Counted from the first letter of the stretch, positions 23,230 through 62,734 are shown. The stretch is 64,000 bases of DNA from Halisarca cf. caerulea (GCA_963170055.1 CAUJGJ010000313.1:7589979-7653978), one strand, 5' to 3'. The notes: generated from the letters alone by a model not told the origin. A program made the numbers and translations.

Positions 23230-25147
23230 CACGACCATCTGCATCACACTGAAGACCAAGGTCACATATGTCGTTTGCCTAGCTTCACGATGATGCTTCA
23301 GCTCATCTTTGCAATGCTTCTCAGAGGCTTCCTTTGCCTTATTTAGTTGAGATGTACAGGTCCACACTTTGCTCCTCCACTCACTTCTGTCCTGTGGCGC
23401 TGTTCTCCAGTCCTCATGAATGTGACAATTCACCAAGTCCCTATGCACCTGCCGTTCCACCTGAGCTTCTGCCCTCCTACTGATCATCTACCATGAGATG
23501 GAACACACACTAGGAGTTTCCTAGGTAGATGATCATCGTCCATGTATGTAATGTGACCCAAGAGATGAAGATGTCTCTGGTTTAGCATCGTAGACACTCT
23601 CTGAAGGTTGGTGTATGGTCTTCCTGATGGAGGTGTCTCTCTGGTGGTCTCACAAGGATACTCCAAGAATAGAGCGGAGGCAACGCATTACAAAACTCCG
23701 CATGCGATGGATCTGTGGCTCTAGAAGCACAGCTGTTTCTAGGCTGTACAGGAGGGTGGAGAGGACTACAGAGTTAAGAATGCTGCATGAGCTTGGTGGC
23801 AACCTTGATCTTCCTCTGGGGCCAACGAATGTGGTTGAGTGAACCAAATGCCTGAGATGCTTTGGTGATACGTGACAAGATCTCAGCATCTGAGGTGCAG
23901 TCAATGGAGACAATGATTCTGAGGTACTGGAAGGATGGCACCACCTCAACGGGGTCACTATCTGGATGGAGGAGGATGGGGGTGGGAAGCTGGGCGTTGT
24001 CATCTGGTAGGACAGATAGAAGCTTTGTCTTCTTGTAGCTGATGGTAAGCCTCATGTGGTGACAGGTGGAATCCAGGGATTGCAACAATGTGATCAGGCC
24101 TTCATACGAATCAGATATCAGTGGCATGTCATCAGCGTACTCAAGGTCTAGCACTAATACCTCTGATGTTAGCTTCTTCCTGTTATACCCACCAGATCTG
24201 TATCCAGGAGATCAGACAGGCACATACCTGTATGACTGTCATGATCAGGGGTGGCAAGATGTACCACAGCATCAAAGAAGAGGTTAAACAGTGTTGGTAC
24301 TAGCACACAACCCTGTTTGACGCCCATGGACTGATACAGGAAACTGATCTGTAAGGGTTTGTGACAAAACCAGATGTTGGTGATTAGGAGAAGTTTGTGG
24401 CACAAAAATCCGATAAACTTTGCCTGTTCTTGTTGACTTCACCCACCCCATGAGGACCGAGGACAGAGTGCCAGGTGTTGGTGTCTGTTCCTACTCTAGC
24501 ATTGAAATCTCCTAAGATAACATTCATGTCTGTAGAAGGAATGGAGGCCAGTACAGATATCAGCTGATTGTAAAAATCTTCAGATGGTTGATTAGCTTCA
24601 CGTGTAGAGATGACAGGATTGGTTGGAACATAGACGGATAAGACCGTTGTGTAAGAGAGGTGTGATTTCAGACGTATGTACACGATTCTATCACTAGCAG
24701 GCTTGAACACTCTTCCTGCTGTGTCCCAGGAAGAACGTGCGCTAGGCGACAGGGCAAGAGCAACTCCATGGTTGTGAGAGGAGTCTGAGCCCGAATGAAG
24801 GATACTGTAGTACAGGACTGAATGTTGGTAATACCATGTCCTTGCCAATGTGACTCAGAAAGAGCCAAAAAATCAGTGTTTTTTTTTTCAATCATAGTTT
24901 GAATAACATGTTGCAACTTCAAACCTTGAGCATTGAGAACACCTGGAGACCTAACATTCCAACAAGCTAGTCTAGTCTTACTCTTTGAGTGAAGAAATTT
25001 ACGAGACTTAGACTTTGATTCACCGATCTTGGTTTTAAAGGCTAATTGTTTCTGAACATCACAAGAAAATGATGAGCATGGAAAGATTGGGATGCCAGTC
25101 CAACTGACCCACGTCGTGCCATTAGCTAGGCCGCAACCAGGGATCAC
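23230..25147 (-). mobile_element. Decayed non-LTR (LINE) retrotransposon with endonuclease and reverse transcriptase
   Basis: Read on the minus strand. An apurinic-type endonuclease comes first (RLACWNVRSPG; TDFLALSESHWQG; VNVYVPTNP-like; DMNVILGDFNARVG; about 25147-24400). Reverse transcriptase follows (MGVKQGCVLVPTLFNLFFDA at about 24340; LEYADDMPLISDS with the catalytic Y-A-D-D at about 24140; the thumb with FQYL...; LLYSLETAVLLEP; MRCLRSILGVS). A C-terminal tail motif LHLLGHITYMDDDHLPRKLL ends it. The reading frame shifts several times, stop codons intervene, and about 200 residues between endonuclease and RT are missing. The copy is dead. Domain order fits LINEs; the clade is not resolved by eye. 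Confidence 0.87.
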
Positions 25148-25625
25148 CTATGAGGAGGTTGCACAACAGATCCCCCCCCCCCCATCACACCACACACACA
25201 CACACATACACAGGTTGAGGAAAGCAAGTAACAAATGCTATGTATAGAGACGATTGGGACTTGAAGCAAACATATTATCATGTGACCGTGTCAGTAAGTT
25301 CTAAAGGTAGCCGGATAAGGTGCACCCACATGTTTTGTTCGCCCCTTGTCCAGGTTGTGGTTGTACATAGTTCTGTCCAGTGGATGCATCATGCGCCTAC
25401 TAGGCAGAACTATGCACAGCCATCTTTGGTAGCTGTAGGAGGGCACAGTTACCAAATCCTTATATTATGTCACATACATGAGCAGACTGTACTGTAACTT
25501 CTCATCTGCTGAACTCAGCAACTGAATGTTTGGGAATGTTCCAATAGTACTCAAATATATTCATAACTATATTCATAGTTTATATAGTAAGTATTTTCCC
25601 CGGGGAAGTTCCTCCTGGGGATGCA
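25148..25625. other. Upstream of gene E
   Basis: Begins with a C-run and a short (CA)n at 25172-25210, then unique-looking sequence. No gene is seen. Confidence 0.5.
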
Positions 25626-25635
25626 GGATAAAAGA
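25626..25635 (+). promoter_or_regulatory. TATA-like element of gene E
   Basis: GGATAAAAGA, 99 bp upstream of the E ATG, almost the same spacing as in B (102 bp). Confidence 0.5.
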
Positions 25636-25724
25636 GGATGAAAGAAACTTCGATCAGAACATAATTATTGTTTGTCACAAGAAGACGATTTGAAGCACTT
25701 GGATTCTGTATACTAACAAATCAC

Positions 25725-26846
25725 ATGGTAGGAAACAGGCGGAACGAAAGTCAGTTCGACAACAGCAACCCAAATAGCTTCGGGAACTCTTCTGGCCTTC
25801 CAAGTCTCTTCTTGGAGAATGGACTGAGGCTCAACAGTTTAGCATGGTGGTTGTCAAATTGCTTCTACGATGGATATGGCATTCTTGTACTGTCTCTGCT
25901 ACTGGTGATCGCATACGTTTGCTGCAAAAGGTACGTTCGTCGTCACATTGAGAAATGTGTGATATGTGTTGATCGTCCTGGAACTTGCAGAAAAGCTACA
26001 CTCAAGTGGACTAAGACATACAACAAGTACTTTGAGAGAATATCAGCTTGGGTCTTGGTGGATGTTTTCCGCACACCTCACTTGAAAAAGGAGCTGAAAA
26101 ATGGTAACATTCATATTATAATCGAAAAGACCCGTTCTTATCAACATGGAATAGATACAGTTTCTAGTGCTATCGTAGGATTCCTAGTTTTGGAACTATT
26201 TCTGTTCTATGTAACAAAGTTTGTACTGGATCTTTTTGTAAAATTTACCCCAACCTGCATGAAGAGGGGACATTATGGAGCATCAGCTTATTGTTATGCG
26301 CTTGGATCAGTGAAGAACGGCCATCAGGTTAACTGTACCACATGGAATGCATACTCCGAGTCTCAGGATTATGAGAAAAACATTGGACCTCTTGTCTGTA
26401 TCTCATTGTACCACGATGCCTTACAGTCAATGACTGAAATAGTAGCTCTTTTAGTAATGCAGATATTGATAATGCAGGTAATAGTTCCCATTGTGTTGAG
26501 AATGATGTCTGAGAAACGTAGTCGCATTGGGTTTGCAATATACTGTGCTGTATTTTTTGTGGCACAACTGGCTATTCTACCATGGTGGGTAAACACTAAC
26601 ACCTCCATCAGCAGAATGCTCCACACAGAGCTCTTTTACAAGCAATACCCCATTGTGCCTGTACTGAGTCAGTGTGTGCTGTTAACATTCTACACACTAA
26701 TGATAATAGACAGTGATGCAGACGATCTCAGCTATGATGAAGAAGTGGACCACATGGAAGCTAACACACAGCACACTATGAAGTTGGAGCCACACGGACA
26801 GAAGACATCTGAGCTGTCACCAGAACCAGAAGACCTAAACTGGTAA
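25725..26846 (+). CDS. Family copy E: five-pass membrane protein of unknown function
   Basis: Intronless, 373 residues from the first ATG (25725). The open frame extends to 25668, but only from a TTG, which was rejected. The longer N-terminus has several sequons (NES, NSS). TM1 is followed by CCKRYVRRH and a C-V-I-C...C cluster as in B, then WVLVDVFRTPHLKKELKN. TM2 (KFVLDLFVKF) comes next. The outer loop has four cysteines spaced as in A and B and N-C-T-T-W. TM3, TM4 and TM5 follow, and an acidic tail with DADDLSYDEEVDH. Belongs to the A/B/E subfamily. The LDxFxK motif at the end of TM2 and the D-x-x-R/H-T-P-H inner-loop motif are the best family signatures. Confidence 0.9.
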   Translation: MVGNRRNESQFDNSNPNSFGNSSGLPSLFLENGLRLNSLAWWLSNCFYDGYGILVLSLLLVIAYVCCKRYVRRHIEKCVICVDRPGTCRKATLKWTKTYNKYFERISAWVLVDVFRTPHLKKELKNGNIHIIIEKTRSYQHGIDTVSSAIVGFLVLELFLFYVTKFVLDLFVKFTPTCMKRGHYGASAYCYALGSVKNGHQVNCTTWNAYSESQDYEKNIGPLVCISLYHDALQSMTEIVALLVMQILIMQVIVPIVLRMMSEKRSRIGFAIYCAVFFVAQLAILPWWVNTNTSISRMLHTELFYKQYPIVPVLSQCVLLTFYTLMIIDSDADDLSYDEEVDHMEANTQHTMKLEPHGQKTSELSPEPEDLNW

Positions 26847-28114
26847 CTAAAGCTCTCATATGAACTTCTATAACACTACAAATACAAAATTAATACATTC
26901 ACATATGTATGTAGGCGAATGAACACTATACATTAATTTAGTCCAAGTTTAAAGTATTATAATGTATTTAATTATTATTGTAAATGAATTAATCAATGTA
27001 CCTATAGCATCATTTTGTGCTACACACAAGGTGGCCTATATTGTATTCAACATGCAATATATTACATGGTTTAGCACATATTGGTACACACAGGATTTCA
27101 CCACTGTGATTGTTAGAAAGTAATGGTTAGAATGAAACTAAAGTACAAATAACAGTTCTGGATAATATACGGTGAAAAAAAAAACATGAGAGGACACTAC
27201 CGAAATAAAAGAGGACACTGCCAAAATGAAAGAGGACACTACCGAAATGAGAGCAGGATCTGCAAAAAGTATGAGCAGAGACTGCCAAAACGAGAGCGGA
27301 TACTTCCAAAATGTACGCAGACACTGCCAAATGTATGGTATCTTCACTGGACACGGTGGAGTCACATAATGATGATGACCTGCATATACAAAAACTACAT
27401 TCATCTTGTCACCTCCCACGGACACTTATTAAACCAAGCAAACACATCTTGTAAACATCTCACATGCATATGAGCATGATACACTTGCACATACACACAC
27501 ACGTTCGGATACACATTTATACACATGAATAGACGTGTACACACATGCATACTGTACTAACACAAAAACGAACACATGTACTGTACCACGTGCCCATACA
27601 TATGAGTATGTACACACATGCATCCAAAGTTCACACATGTATACACACATATGCACACATGCAGACACATACACAGAAATACACACATTGTTATGTGAAA
27701 ATAATATTATTTGGTGCAAATATGTTAGACACTAATGTATGGGCGGCCATTTTGTTTCAGCGTCATCCCTATATATGTAGTACGGTAGTACTACATGATA
27801 TGATTCACAAGTGTCTATATATCCCAGAAATGACACTCCACACAATGTGTTTATCCAAGCAATGTACATACGTGTACGACTGCCCACATTGACAGCTTCC
27901 CACATACCGTACAATTGGTTACTCATGCGAGGTTAAAAGTATGTGATTTTGTCCACCACAGACACCATGTGATTTTTAATCTTGGATGATTTCTTGACAT
28001 GCATTAGTACGTGGTATCAGACATTAAACATACTGCGATTCGTATTTATGAGATTTTCTTTAAAACAGCATAATCAGAATGTAGCATAAATTTCCAATCT
28101 TACAGTATCATACA
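26847..28114. other. Intergenic with a short degenerate minisatellite
   Basis: 27186-27335 holds about seven degenerate roughly 20-bp units (GAGGACACTACCGAAATGA type). 27480-27690 is CACATG/CA-rich. A GCCATTTTGTTTC...CATCCCTATATATG block lies at 27749-27778. No coding exon is recognised. Confidence 0.55.
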
Positions 28115-28357
28115 TACCATATATCCGGAAATATTGACGATCATTTTGGCAATTTGCGCAAGATTAGGCTATAATAAAATATATTCGCGAAAATTAAATT
28201 TGGCGGTTGCACAGCAAGGACAAAGCATAGTAAGGAGGTCTTTGTGAATTTGGCGATTTTGATCCCGACCGCCAAACTGCCAAATTAAAAATATTTCCAG
28301 ATATTTAAATATCATATTTAAAATATCATATTTTCCAATATTTCCAGATATACAGTA
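28115..28357. mobile_element. 243-bp MITE with ATATCCGGAAATATT ends
   Basis: Left end TACCATATATCCGGAAATAT and right end AATATTTCCAGATATACAGT are about 20-bp imperfect inverted repeats with TA outside. Subterminal TTTGGCGGT and ACCGCCAAA are also inverted. It has no ORF. Confidence 0.7.
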
Positions 28358-29333
28358 AGGACTGATTCTGATGGGCACAAATGCATACTGGCCCCAAAAT
28401 ATGTACACACTTCCTCGCCACAAAACATGAACTATGAAAGGACACCCGGTGGAATCTTCAAATGAAGTACACTTTAGGGCAGCCTCCTAAATCTTGACAT
28501 AAATTTTCACACTATCAAACAATGTAAGGGCCGACAGAAATGTCAGGTGGTTGGTAAGCCAAATATGGTGGGTGCTCTGGTCAGCCAGTGCATATATATG
28601 AGCTATGGATACTTACTAAATGTCCCGAGAAATAATGGACAAGGTACGTACGTACAATGTAATGGGTGGAATGCCCTGTGGCCAATATGACAAGCACTAC
28701 AGTCTTAAACTTACAGCTGATGAAGGCCTTTGCTGCTGAAATGTTCTGTACAATTGAGTCTGTACAGTACTGATCTGTGCTACGCGAGAATCCTGTTCAA
28801 AGGTTATATTATCACATTATAGCAAGTCGATGTAGCAACGGGTCTCTATCACATCATGACGAGAAATGTTGGTGCTTTGTCAGCCAGTGTTTGTGAGCTG
28901 TTATGAAGCTTCAGACAATACCAGGCAAGGTACACAAGGGTCCGTTAGACATGTGCTGGGTAGGTGAGCAATAAATAGAACAATGTGAGTGGTTAGTCTG
29001 GCATAGCCAACCCTTCCCACCATTTACCCCAAACTAGTGAGTGGGTTGGTCAGCAAGTGTTGGTGGGCGATAATAGATCTTCCGACAACACTGGGCATAT
29101 TTGAGGCTGCCAGGTAAGGGATGGGTCTGTGATCAATATGTAGAACATTGTGGATGCTTCGGTTGGTCAGTGTTCATGAGGTTAAGTGAACCCTCCATGT
29201 AACAGAGCTTGTGTAGCAGTCAAGGTGAGCTCTAAACTAAACAGAGAGGCTGCCTAAGCACAGATAAGGTATATTGTATGAGTATATATTACCTGAGGTG
29301 GGTGATAATGTACTGGGGCTGATGTAAGGCACG
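28358..29333. other. Intergenic with degenerate roughly 180-bp tandem blocks
   Basis: From about 28480 to 29200, phrases such as TCAGCCAGTG, ACA-AC-GGGCA/AGGCAAGGTA and GTAGAACA-TGTG recur three or four times at roughly 180-bp spacing, much diverged. No gene is seen. Confidence 0.4.
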
Positions 29334-29833
29334 TTACTGCAAATGCAAGAAAGCAGAATTTTCACCTACCATGGGAATGCATGTGAGCAGCAAGCTCATC
29401 AACCGCCAACAGTTGAGGTTGGGCAAGTAGACAATGCTGACCAATAATTGTACCTGGAGCAAAACACACGAAGGAGCCGAGTCGATGTGAATTTCGGACC
29501 GCACATCTCCGCCCAATGCACTCTCAAAGTACTCGCCAGGAAAGCAGTTCTAAGGAGAAAATATTAGTATTATAACGTTACTTACGAAAGACAAGTCAAA
29601 TGATCACTGCATGCTATCATGTCTGCAAATCGATCTAAAACGGGATATGCGGCACAACTCACCCCTACTCAAAAGTCACAGGACGAAGTTCTTGGGTTTC
29701 CATTCAGACTTGAGGTAGAGAATCATTATCCAAAACACCAAGAAATTCAATATTGGCTCTGAAAAACGCATCCAAAGAAGCAATACATGCAACTATAATT
29801 TGCAGGCCTACTCACGGCAGCCATTTTAATCAT
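29334..29833 (-). CDS. Hypothetical two-exon gene divergent from NIT2
   Basis: Minus strand. ATG at 29833, or the better-context AAAATGGCT at 29824. The first exon ends at 29816 before a GTGAGT donor. The acceptor TCTCCTTAG precedes a second exon, 29549 to the stop at 29334-29336. The predicted product is about 74-77 residues and begins MAANCFPGEYFESALGG; no homologue is recognised. A possible extra donor (CAG/GTACAA) after VLLQ and an alternative frame containing TIIGQHCLLAQPQLLAVDEL leave the 3' structure open. The clean splice signals and tight head-to-head spacing support a transcribed gene; protein coding is less certain. Confidence 0.4.
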
Positions 29834-29903
29834 CTCGAGGAAGATTCGCAGTTTAGGTTCAACTCCAGCAACTTGAAATCAGAGTGGGATTATTGTTTAC
29901 AAG
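29834..29903. promoter_or_regulatory. Compact bidirectional promoter between NIT2 and the hypothetical gene
   Basis: Only 70 bp separate the outermost start codons. No TATA is seen. AGCCATTTTA (about 29819) fits the YY1-type motif common at TATA-less starts. Function is inferred from geometry. Confidence 0.4.
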
Positions 29904-47700
<17,797 letters not shown>

Positions 47701-50019
47701 ACTCTGTTTGGTGTATTCAACACCGACCATAGTTCTCATTATATATCCCTAACCCTTGTCTCTTGGTTTCTCCTGTAACCCAATTTCTTTTTGCGAGATT
47801 CTTGTGTTATCACATGTAACTTACTGGATATATTATGTGCTATTTTTGAAATTCAAGTTGCTCTCCAGTACACACATGCGGTATGTGTGTGCATATATGT
47901 GCCGACCTCAGCTCTCTACTGCATGATCGATGATTGTGACATGCATGAATATTAAACAAGACTATCAATTCTCTAGTCATTTTTACAACCTTGAAGGATT
48001 GAGAGAAAAGGGGAAAATCTCAGCTGGCCGGATCTCAACGTACACTCTTGATCACGCACAGTATTACTCCAATAATATAATTCGTTTGCATGCATGATCC
48101 CTCAATTGCCAATAATAATCTGTTTTGTGCACTCATATGCATGCACATGCGCGAATATAATATATAGACAATGCTATGTAGGCTTGTGCAATGTAGCAGG
48201 TAGACCTATACACATATACCATGCAGTATTGTGATTTAATGTACAACCCGAATTCGAATGCATGGCCATGCATGCATGGGCCTATACATTTTGTATCATC
48301 AAAGGATCATGGGCGTCCTTGTAGTTTTGTTCTTATAGAAGAAAACAGAGGTAATCGATCGTGCAGTTATAATACACTAAATCAAAGTGCTTTGTCATTA
48401 ATTATATCATGCAGTATTAGTGTTGTCCTGCTGTAATGATGTTCAATATTTAATGTGATTTTGACGTACGGCTCGAGGCTGGCCTATATGGGGCTATATG
48501 TATACGTTAACATTCATTGGCTTGCATTACAATCTGCCACACTTACGTACGTATACATACCTGCATGGTGTAATATAAAATCAATACAAAACTGCATGTT
48601 GAAAAGTGGTTTTGGAACTCCTAAATAATCTGTGCCAAGTGCATGAATTTCTAGTTGACACATGATAGTATGGGTAGCCACGTTATCTCTGAGGAGTGCA
48701 TACTGCTCTATATTATACTCAATTGGCAATACCTAGTCATCACTGCATGCATGAGAGTGGGTATATACTGTATAGGATTAATTCACATGCATGTACTGTA
48801 CATATATACATGAGTGCTGTACTCACGTATACATGAGTACAATATACCAATACACACCATATACCATGCATGTAAGGACATATACTGCATCTGTTGTTAC
48901 ATGCACAGTACAGTATATGCAGAACTGTATACGCATGCACGTTTTGGTGATCTATATATAGCTCCTTGCATGCCTGCATGATGTTCAGACCCACGTTAAC
49001 GTTGTGTAGGTTCAGTGGTTGCTTACATTACAAGTGTGTACATACCATGCAAAGCACAGATAAGTGCTTCATTTTGAAAATGCCCTGCACTGTGTACCTG
49101 TGGATGTGTATTCTGAAAGCTCTAATTGTGTGTAAGGAGAGAACTTTCAAATTCAATCATGCGTGTTCTACATGTTTCGTTTCTCTTGTGTATAGATCCC
49201 TGCATAGCTGCACACTGACAGTATGTCTAGATCTGTGTGAATTGCATGCATGCCAGGAGTTTGTGCACCTACACCTATTCAGCATCAGGTCTTGTATGTA
49301 TTGTATCCCTATAGTATTATGCCACAGTTCTTCTAACTGATGAGATCAGCTGCATGATGGGGGATTCCCTTTACTTTCCCATGCAGCTACATATGACACT
49401 GATTGATCCCCTATACAACAGCCCATGTAATGTGTGTGTGTGTGTGTGGCTGGGAAAAGCAAGGGATATTCCCTGTCCGGCCGGTGCATGCAAACTTCAT
49501 ACATTGTCATACATCGATCAGACAAGAATCTAAATCACTCTACATGCAGCTATCTATGTATATGTATCTTATGTAGTGTCACGGTGTATCTGCATGTAAC
49601 AAGCACAAACTATGTATACCTTGCGACAATTTCACAGTTTTCCAATAATAAATTATTATTACAATCAAATATTACAATCATTGGTAGTTACATAACATGC
49701 AAAGCAAACTCCACACATTGTGAGTCCTGTGAGCAGTGAGCAACATGATGGATCGACCATCAGTGAGTGAACTCAGTGATGATGCGAATTAAATACAAAT
49801 CACACCAACGGAAAAAAATTCACATTACAAAAATTAATAATAAGAAAATTACTACGTACAAAAATGAGGCACACTATGTATAATGTATGGCAAGCGATTC
49901 CTATACTATTAGATGAACACTATGCAACTGAAGAGGAAATGATGACTAACTGTTCATAGCTGCTAATACTGCAATGAGAGATGAGAGATCCTGATTCCGG
50001 CCAATTAAGAGATTTCGGT
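47701..50019. other. Intergenic between convergent NIT2 and the receptor gene
   Basis: No coding signal. Rich in GCATGCATG and TATACATG palindromes. ATTAAA at about 47951 could serve NIT2 polyadenylation. A short (GT)n lies at 49431-49448. Confidence 0.6.
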
Positions 50020-60322
<10,303 letters not shown>

Positions 60323-60835
60323 GGTTCTCCACAAATGTAATTGGAGATTTGATGGTTGGCCGGAGTATAAATATTAGCAACTATAGCCGGAGCTAAATTG
60401 CCGCAATGATCCCTGGTAAGCGAGCCCCACACTAACGGTTGGCGATCGAGAACGCCCACGCCTTCCGGCGCTACTTCCGTGGCTGTATATGTATGTAGGC
60501 CCAGAAGGTACAACCGATCGAATCGATTTGTTGGGGCATGGGCTTCGTTCTGGACGACGAAAGGACTTCCTAAGGATCGCGAGTGTCAGTGCCGAACTAC
60601 AGACCTCTTCGAATGAACGCCAAAGCCCTCGCCTGAGGAACAAATGACGACATCCCGGTTGATCGATCGCGTCCATTCTACAGGCTGCCGTACGTTTCAT
60701 GAACACTTTTAGACTTCGCAAATCCTTCGAAAACCTACTCCTAAAGTTCAAAAAGTATCGTAGATACTTCGGAGCCGCGGGATTCGCGTTCAACAGCAGG
60801 GGTCCTTCACTAAACCGTGGCATCTTTGTTCCGGC
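60323..60835. other. Upstream region of the receptor, CpG-containing
   Basis: Higher CpG than its surroundings. Open on both strands (157 codons minus at 60374-60847; 88 codons plus), but no homology is recognised. It may be the receptor promoter or the margin of the element at 60836. Confidence 0.35.
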
Positions 60836-60960
60836 TACGGGATGCACAAATCGCGATGATATCGCAGATTATCCGGTCTATGTACTTGCGCATGCAAAGC
60901 TTTTCAATCATGGCTTGGAACTGCACGTGGCAGGCTTGAGCTTCTCTCCAAAGCTCTTCT
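60836..60960. repeat. Direct repeat X, copy 1 (125 bp)
   Basis: Identical to 62017-62141 except for one G/A difference. The minus strand of both copies reads as a peptide containing EELWREAQACHVQFQ and KYIDRIICDIIAIC, so X may be a piece of an element-encoded or captured coding region. Confidence 0.92.
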
Positions 60961-60996
60961 ATTGATGGTGGAATCGCATCCTGTATATATAGATAG

Positions 60997-61067
60997 AATA
61001 GACTCATGTTCGCAATAATTGCCGCATGGGCTTAGGCGAGCCCCTTCAGACGTAGTCTGAACTAGTT
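60997..61067. repeat. Direct repeat Y, copy 1 (71 bp)
   Basis: Matches 62664-62734 almost exactly (AATAGACTCATG...GAACTAGTT). Order X-Y is the same on both sides of the RT remnant. Confidence 0.9.
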
Positions 61068-61119
61068 ACCGAGCGGTTTAGGGAGGTTAATTGGGGCGAG
61101 CCTAAGCGAGCCCCTTGAG

Positions 61120-62016
61120 GAAGCAGATACGAAGCAAGTCTGGTTTGGGGACGATGCTGCAGCAGGAGGAAACCTTGTTAAACTCAGGAAATGGTGGGAC
61201 CACATTGTCCAGATAGGTCCTGACTATGGGTACTACCCAAATGCGTCCAAGACAAGTCTTAATTGTGGTTAAAGAGGAGAACCTGGAACAAGCAAAGACA
61301 CTGTTTGAAGGAACTGACGTTGCCATCACTGTAGAAGGGAAAAGGTACTGGGAGCTGCAATCGGCACACGTAATTTCATTGAAAGCTATGTCAAGAAGAA
61401 AATTTCAACATGGATAAATGAAGTCGAAAGTCTTTCATCTATTGCAACCACCCAACCACATGCTGCATATGCGGCCTTCTGCCATGGTCTCTCTAGCAAA
61501 TGGGCATATCTAGCAAGGACCATCCCAGATTGTGAAAATCTCTTCCAACCGCTACAGGATACCATCCGACAACGACTACTACCATCCCTAACAGGACAGA
61601 ATCCGTTCAATGACATGGACAGAGACCTCATGGCACTGCCTGTACACCTAGGAGGGCTTGCTATTGCCAATCCATCCAGCCGTACAACAACACAATACAA
61701 AGCGTCAAAAGAGATAACTGCTCCCCTTGTCACCCTCATCAAGCAACAATCCCATGCTAACCCAAACTCAGTCAAAGCCGAGCAGATCGAAGCCAAGAAT
61801 AACGTCCGCACTCTGCACAGAGAACAAGATCGAATGGCAGCAGAGGAACTCATGGATAGGCTACCCGACAACCTGCAGAGAGCCATGGCAGCAACCCAAG
61901 AGAAAGGTGCCTCAAGTTGGCTTTCCACCCTACCCATACAAGAGCATGGATTCTGCCTTCACAAAGGAGCATTCAGAGATGCCCTTTGTCTGAGATATGG
62001 TTGGCATCCTCAGCTA
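61120..62016 (+). mobile_element. Reverse-transcriptase remnant of an unclassified retroelement
   Basis: Reads WFGDDAAAGGNLVKLRKWWD (RT palm with D-D), GYYPNASKTSL, IVVKEENLEQAKTLF, FIESYVKKKISTWINEVE, AYAAFCHGLSSKWAYLARTI, LMALPVHLGGLAIANP and HKGAFRDALCLRYGW. Single-base frameshifts occur near 61258 and 61348. The 3' end breaks off exactly where repeat X2 starts, before the CxC...HAxSC segment I expect for this RT family. The N-terminal RT fingers are absent. Non-functional. I recall this lineage from sponge and cnidarian genomes but cannot name the clade. Confidence 0.75.
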
Positions 62017-62141
62017 TACGGGATGCACAAATCGCGATGATATCACAGATTATCCGGTCTATGTACTTGCGCATGCAAAGCTTTTCAATCATGGCTTGGA
62101 ACTGCACGTGGCAGGCTTGAGCTTCTCTCCAAAGCTCTTCT
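62017..62141. repeat. Direct repeat X, copy 2 (125 bp)
   Basis: Second copy of X, 1181 bp from the first. Confidence 0.92.
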
Positions 62142-62560
62142 GACTGCAAAAGGATGGTAATTCACGGAGCAGGGTCTGCCATACTTGCCACAGTGATTGC
62201 TGAGCTCCCACTTCATGGAGACAATACAGATGAGAAATGTGGATAGTAGTTTGTCATTGTGGCATTGCTTTTTGGCCTGCATGACTGTTCCAAATTACCT
62301 GCCGTTCCAAATTACCCCCTTCTGCCTTACTCGATAAAGTAACGACATAGTCCTGATACTTCCACATGAACTTACATCACTGAGCGGGAGCCAGCCAGCT
62401 TGTAAGGTGGTCCGGCCATGCATATATAGTCATTGTCATAGTGTTATGTCAATAATTGTACTCAATAAGACTGATAGTGTATTGAAAGGGAAATGTTCAT
62501 GCTGGACTGGGTTGAAAAGTGGTCCGGCCCCCGACCATGGTCTGACTAGCTGGAGTGCCG
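62142..62560. other. Spacer between X2 and the 68-bp tandem
   Basis: No counterpart between X1 and Y1, so this is either an insertion here or a deletion there. No gene is seen. Confidence 0.5.
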
Positions 62561-62696
62561 GTGCAATCCTTGCAACATGCATCATGCATGCTGCCAATAG
62601 ACTCATGTTTGCAATAATTGCCGGACGGGTGCAATCCTTGCAACATGCATCATGCATGCTGCCAATAGACTCATGCTCGCAATAATTGCCGCATGG
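62561..62696. repeat. 68-bp tandem duplication overlapping Y2
   Basis: Two copies beginning GTGCAATCCTTGCAACATGC (62561 and 62629). Each ends in the first part of Y. Confidence 0.9.
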
Positions 62697-62734
62697 GCTT
62701 AGGCGAGCCCCTTCAGACGTAGTCTGAACTAGTT
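62664..62734. repeat. Direct repeat Y, copy 2 (71 bp)
   Basis: Second copy of Y, closing the X-Y...X-Y arrangement around the RT remnant. Confidence 0.9.

Noticed and set aside
23230..25147. Host endonuclease or reverse-transcriptase gene
   Set aside because: Multiple frameshifts, stops and a missing RT N-terminus; LINE domain order.
25668..25724. N-terminal extension of gene E from TTG, and likewise of gene C from GTG (10591) and the receptor from TTG (60334)
   Set aside because: Animal genes start at ATG; the next in-frame ATG aligns with paralogues or precedes a normal signal peptide.
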